From Deltaproteobacteria bacterium (GTDB lineage Bacteria > Bdellovibrionota > Bdellovibrionia > Bdellovibrionales > JAMPXM01): a stretch of DNA of 64,000 nt. The notes under the pieces were generated by a model. That model did not search any database, was not told the origin of the DNA, and saw only the letters and a program-made list of their open reading frames with translations. This document shows, one piece after another, positions 60,006-64,000 of this stretch. Both the position numbers and the translations under genes were made by a program. How positions within the stretch are numbered: the first letter of the stretch is position 1; each line of letters begins with the position of its first letter. The DNA is taken from assembly GCA_017302795.1 (NCBI GenBank), contig JAFLCB010000001.1:248001-312000 (forward strand), read 5' to 3'.

Positions 60006-62732
60006 CTATCTCCGACGCTTCTCACGTTCCTGGCGACGGCGATCGGCGCGCGATCCGCCCCCCCCACCACCACTCGGCGGCTCATCTGTGGGCGGACCAA
60101 AAGTAAGTCTCGTCTTCTTAGGCTTCAACGCTTCTAATTGGTCCTCTGGGTTTGGCATACTTGGTTCTCGAGATCTTGCGGCAGCAGCCTGCTTCGCCGA
60201 AGAAGAAACTTGGCCCGGAGCAGCTCCGCCGTTGAGTTCTTGAGCGTACTCCGCCGGAGCACCTACATCGCCCTCAGCAGGAGCATTCAACACCAACTGA
60301 ATCTTGAATAACTTCTCAAGAGCCTCGGTGCGAATAAAGCCATTCATTTCTTCGAACATCTTGAACGCTTCTTGTTTGTACTCAACTAAAGGATCTTTTT
60401 GCGCATAACCGCGAAGGCCAATCCACTCGCGCATCTGATCCATCCGCTGCAAATGTTCCTTCCAGCGTTGATCGATCGTCTGCAGAAGAATCATCTTTGC
60501 AACCTGACCATAGAAAGGGCCGAGATGGGTCTTTTGGAATTCAAGGCCTGCAAGGATCGAGCTTTTTACTTTCTCGACGATCTCTTCAATTTTCAGTTTC
60601 CCTTTATCACCAAAGTCGACTTCCAATCCGAACTGCTGCTGCATCGCCACTTGCAGCGCCTCAAGGTTCCAGGCGGCGCGATTCGCGGACTCATCCGCGT
60701 GGGAATCCAGCAATGACGAAACTTGATCACCTAGCAGTTCACGGACGATTTCATCGATCTTGTCGCCTTGAAGAACCTCACGACGAAGACCGTAGATCGC
60801 TTTTCGCTGCTTGTTCATGACGTCATCGTAGTCGATCAAATGTTTACGGATATCGAAGTTATGGCCTTCCACTTTTCGCTGCGCACCTTCGATCGAGCGC
60901 GAAACCATCCGCGCCGTGATCGGCTCGTCTTCGGGGACATTCATCATGTCCATGATTTTGCTGACGCGCTCGCCGTTAAACTTGCGCATTAAATCGTCAT
61001 CAAGACCTAAGTAAAAACGCGATTCGCCCGGATCCCCTTGGCGCCCCGCACGGCCTCGAAGCTGGTTATCGATTCGGCGAGACTCGTGTCTTTCGGTGCC
61101 GATGATGTACAATCCGCCGGCAGCGATCACGTCTGCTTTTTCTTTTTCACATTGAACCCGGAACTTTTCGACCGCCGGCTCGTACTCTGGCGAATCGATA
61201 TCGTCTGTCACCTGGCGGGCCAAGAATTCGGGGTTTCCACCCAAAACAATATCGGTGCCACGACCAGCCATGTTCGTGGCAATTGTGCACTGACCTTTGC
61301 GACCAGCCTGAGCCACGATTTCCGCTTCGTGTTCGTGGTGTTTCGCGTTCAGTACCTTGTGCGGCACACCCGCTTTTTTTAGGTACTGCGAGAGAACTTC
61401 CGATCGCTCGATCGAAACGGTACCGACAAGAATAGGCTGACCGTTCGCTTGGCGTTCTTTGATGTCGCGAACGATGGATGTGTATTTGCCGTTGGCATTT
61501 TTAAAGACAACATCTTCGCGATCAAGACGCTTAATTGGCTTGTTCGTAGGAATAACAGAGACGTCGAGATTGTAGATCTTCTTCATCTCGACAGCTTCAG
61601 TTTCCGCAGTCCCCGTCATTCCCGACAGCTTTTTATACATTCGGAAATAGTTTTGGAACGTGATGGTAGCAAGCGTTTGATTTTCGTTTTTGACCTGAAC
61701 ATTTTCTTTGGCTTCAACTGCCTGGTGAAGGCCATCGCTCCAGCGACGACCTTCCATCAAGCGGCCTGTGAATTCATCGACGATCACGATTTCGCCATCT
61801 TTTATCATATAATCGACGTCGAGATTATAAAGGTGATGCGCCTTCAGGCCTTGATACACATGGTGGATCAGTTCGATGTTCTGCGGATCGTAAAGATTTT
61901 CAATTTTCAAAAGTTCTTCGACACGACTGTTGCCATCTTCCGTTAGAGCAACGGTGCGGGACTTTTCTTCCATCGTGAAGTGAACGTCTTTTTTCAAATG
62001 CGGAATGATCGAGTTAATCAGGAAATATTTATCCGTCGAATCTTCCGCCGGGCCAGAAATGATTAACGGCGTTCGAGCTTCATCGATCAAAATCGAGTCA
62101 CATTCATCGACGATTGCAAAGTTCAACGGCCGCTGTGCGAATTCGCTGAGATCAAACTTCATGTTGTCGCGAAGATAATCAAAGCCGAGTTCGTTATTTG
62201 TGCAGTACGAAATATCGGCGCGATATGCGCGGATCTTTTCCGCCTCACTTTGGCCGTGTCCAATGACATCGGTGGTTAATCCAAGCCAACCGTAAAGACG
62301 CCCCATCCATTCCGCATCCCGTTTGGCGAGATAGTCGTTCACGGTAACAATGTGAACACCTTTGCCTTCTAGGCCATTCAAATAGGCGGGCAAAGTTGCC
62401 ACCAGGGTTTTACCTTCGCCTGTTCGCATCTCCGCAATCGACCCACGGTGTAAAATCATGCCGCCAATAAGCTGCACGTCGTAATGGCGCATCTTCAAAA
62501 CGCGGCGACTCGCTTCGCGGCAAACGGCGAACGCCTCTGGCAAAACTGAGTCTAAACTCTCTCCTTTTGCGATCCGCTCTTTGAATTGAACAGATTGATT
62601 TTGAAGTTCTCCATCGGCCATGGCTTGGAACCGAGATTCGTAGCCATTGATTTTAGAAACGATGGGCCCAAGTCGCTTCATTTCGCGCTCGTGGGCGGTG
62701 CCGAAAACTTTCGTAAGTACCGAATTGATCAT
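60006..62732 (-). CDS. secA: Preprotein translocase ATPase SecA
   Basis: The 908-residue protein has Walker A in MRTGEGKTLVATLP near 102, DECDSILIDEARTPL near 207 (DEAD-like), GRGTDIVLGG near 490 and GRAGRQGDPGESRFYLG near 565. It drives proteins through SecYEG. The C-terminus ends in a Gly-rich then Arg-rich tail and lacks the Cys/His zinc motif that usually binds SecB and lipids. It is downstream of trmL and upstream of the zinc-ribbon gene. Confidence 0.97.
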   Translation of the reverse strand: MINSVLTKVFGTAHEREMKRLGPIVSKINGYESRFQAMADGELQNQSVQFKERIAKGESLDSVLPEAFAVCREASRRVLKMRHYDVQLIGGMILHRGSIAEMRTGEGKTLVATLPAYLNGLEGKGVHIVTVNDYLAKRDAEWMGRLYGWLGLTTDVIGHGQSEAEKIRAYRADISYCTNNELGFDYLRDNMKFDLSEFAQRPLNFAIVDECDSILIDEARTPLIISGPAEDSTDKYFLINSIIPHLKKDVHFTMEEKSRTVALTEDGNSRVEELLKIENLYDPQNIELIHHVYQGLKAHHLYNLDVDYMIKDGEIVIVDEFTGRLMEGRRWSDGLHQAVEAKENVQVKNENQTLATITFQNYFRMYKKLSGMTGTAETEAVEMKKIYNLDVSVIPTNKPIKRLDREDVVFKNANGKYTSIVRDIKERQANGQPILVGTVSIERSEVLSQYLKKAGVPHKVLNAKHHEHEAEIVAQAGRKGQCTIATNMAGRGTDIVLGGNPEFLARQVTDDIDSPEYEPAVEKFRVQCEKEKADVIAAGGLYIIGTERHESRRIDNQLRGRAGRQGDPGESRFYLGLDDDLMRKFNGERVSKIMDMMNVPEDEPITARMVSRSIEGAQRKVEGHNFDIRKHLIDYDDVMNKQRKAIYGLRREVLQGDKIDEIVRELLGDQVSSLLDSHADESANRAAWNLEALQVAMQQQFGLEVDFGDKGKLKIEEIVEKVKSSILAGLEFQKTHLGPFYGQVAKMILLQTIDQRWKEHLQRMDQMREWIGLRGYAQKDPLVEYKQEAFKMFEEMNGFIRTEALEKLFKIQLVLNAPAEGDVGAPAEYAQELNGGAAPGQVSSSAKQAAAARSREPSMPNPEDQLEALKPKKTRLTFGPPTDEPPSGGGGGGSRADRRRQEREKRRR

Positions 62733-62750
62733 GCGCTTTAGACTACCTTT

Positions 62751-62788
62751 CGAATTAGCTCCTAGGCATCGAATTAGCTCCTAGGCAC
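62751..62788. repeat. 19-bp tandem duplication at the trmL stop
   Basis: CGAATTAGCTCCTAGGCAT and CGAATTAGCTCCTAGGCAC lie side by side and differ in one base. The copy nearer trmL holds its stop codon. The extra copy lengthens the gap before secA and repeats an AGGAG sequence in secA orientation. Confidence 0.8.
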
Positions 62789-63334
62789 CCCAGAAATCGG
62801 GGTCTTTAGGCGCGCCGCATCGACCTGGCGCAATAGTTCAAATACTGTGACCGCAACGGCGTTTGACAAGTTGAGACTGCGAACTTCACCAGACATAGGG
62901 ATTTTCAGCACCCGATCGGGCCGTGTCGTGACCCGCTGGACCTGCTCCCGGGCAAGGCCCACCGTCTCCTTCCCGAAAACCAGCCAATCCCCGCTCTCGA
63001 AGCTCGCTTCGTGAAGGCTGGTGTCGCCCCAGGTTTCGACAAAAAACACACGGTCTGGATCAAAGTCGCGCTCAATCGAAGTCGCCCATGCCTCAAAACT
63101 GGCATGCGAGTCCATTGCCAAATGCTTCCAATAGTCCAATCCTGCTCGTTTTACACGGGATTCGGTGATCTCAAAACCTAGCGGGTGAACAAGGTGGAGT
63201 TCCGAGTTTGTACCGACGCATGTACGACTGATGTTTCCGGTGTTCTCGGGAATCAGAGGCTCGACAAGAACCACCCGACACAAGGGCGATTCAAGGTGGC
63301 GCTGCGGTGGGAGGAACATTGAGTCCGACGACAT
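62774..63334 (-). CDS. trmL: tRNA (cytidine/uridine-2'-O-)-methyltransferase, SPOUT family
   Basis: The 186-residue product matches TrmL/YibK: VVLVEPLIPENTGNISRTC near 20, LVHPLGFEITESRVKRAG near 48 and DYWKHL. The knotted cofactor site is in LVFGKETVGL near 121 and the segment after RSLNLSNAVAV near 155. It methylates the wobble nucleotide (position 34) of leucine tRNAs. The frame starts at an ATG with alternatives a few codons downstream. Confidence 0.88.
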   Translation of the reverse strand: MSSDSMFLPPQRHLESPLCRVVLVEPLIPENTGNISRTCVGTNSELHLVHPLGFEITESRVKRAGLDYWKHLAMDSHASFEAWATSIERDFDPDRVFFVETWGDTSLHEASFESGDWLVFGKETVGLAREQVQRVTTRPDRVLKIPMSGEVRSLNLSNAVAVTVFELLRQVDAARLKTPISGVPRS

Positions 63335-63415
63335 CGCGACTGTATGTCACATTTCCGGGCGAACGGGGAGTTCATACTCTAAACCATGAAACCTTCTTAA
63401 AGTCCGTTCTTTCTT

Positions 63416-63812
<397 letters not shown>

Positions 63813-63832
63813 CCCGAGGAGAAGGAGAGACT

Positions 63833-64000
63833 ATGTCCCCGGCAGAGGTAATTGAGTTCGCGAAGAAAAACGGCGTGAAGATGGTGGATTTAAAGTTCAT
63901 CGACCTTCCAGGATTGTGGCAGCATTTCACAATTCCATTGCATCAACTTGAACCAGAAGTCTTTGAAAACGGACTTATGTTTGACGGAAGTTCAATCCGC
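63833..64000 (+). CDS. glnA: Glutamine synthetase, type I (N-terminal part, cut by window end)
   Basis: AGGAGAAGGAGA precedes the ATG. The 56 visible codons read as the N-terminus of a type I glutamine synthetase: VKMVDLKFIDLPGLWQHFTI and the conserved FDGSSIR at the edge of the window. The enzyme makes glutamine from glutamate and ammonia. It is directly downstream of the PII gene. Confidence 0.93.
   Translation, partial: MSPAEVIEFAKKNGVKMVDLKFIDLPGLWQHFTIPLHQLEPEVFENGLMFDGSSIR

Overview
The window looks like the chromosome of a Bdellovibrionota-type bacterium (Bdellovibrio or a relative). Pointers are the moderate base composition, the many secreted or lipid-anchored proteins of no known family, a lipobox of the FQNC type, and a core of secA, trmL, glnB/glnA and an aa3/caa3-type oxidase operon. 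No 16S or other diagnostic RNA gene is present, so this placement is inference.

Positions 1-21950 hold most of an integrative and conjugative element. It starts with five tightly packed small genes (369-1514). A conjugation locus of the F type (MPF_F) follows: a coupling protein fused in one frame to a TraU-like domain, a GspE/PilB-type ATPase, TraF, a pilin, TraL, TraE, TraK, TraB, TraV, TraC, TraH and a TraG-N-like membrane protein. Next comes a mobilisation block: a small lipoprotein, a candidate oriT, MobC, and a MOBP relaxase carrying a primase-like C-terminal half. The right end has a small DNA-binding protein, an excisionase-like HTH protein and a tyrosine recombinase, followed by a structured non-coding region that probably contains the attachment site. 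TraN, TraW and TrbC homologues were not recognised. The left end of the element is outside the window or not recognisable. Three of its transcription units share a conserved leader motif a fixed distance before the start codon.

Positions 22080-33900 are a chromosomal stretch of secreted proteins of unknown function: a TPR-like protein with a DUF3142 protein, a papain-like protein, an outer-membrane beta-barrel, a HutD-like protein, and a decayed junction of a radical SAM gene with the 3' remnant of an SGNH-hydrolase gene. Positions 33950-43720 hold an adenylate cyclase with HEAT-like repeats, two tandem paralogous secreted metallopeptidases, and a divergent pair for the end of tyrosine/homogentisate breakdown (fumarylacetoacetase-family protein and maleylacetoacetate isomerase). 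The metallopeptidase tandem carries an old duplication scar (a piece of the fumarylacetoacetase-family gene) and a 318-bp tract that is identical in both copies.

Positions 43845-52442 contain a lipoprotein made of Cys-pair repeats, tandem terminators, and a complete cytochrome c oxidase operon on the minus strand (cytochrome c, SCO, ctaC, ctaD, ctaE, ctaF, ctaB, ctaA). Positions 52909-58306 are a plus-strand cluster of SDR reductase, two alpha/beta hydrolases, a ketosynthase III homologue and an AMP-dependent ligase. This enzyme set resembles the OleABCD olefin / beta-lactone pathway, but the ketosynthase lacks the usual His and Asn. The window closes with a BamE-like lipoprotein, the trmL-secA-zinc-ribbon operon on the minus strand, and a PII gene with the start of glnA.
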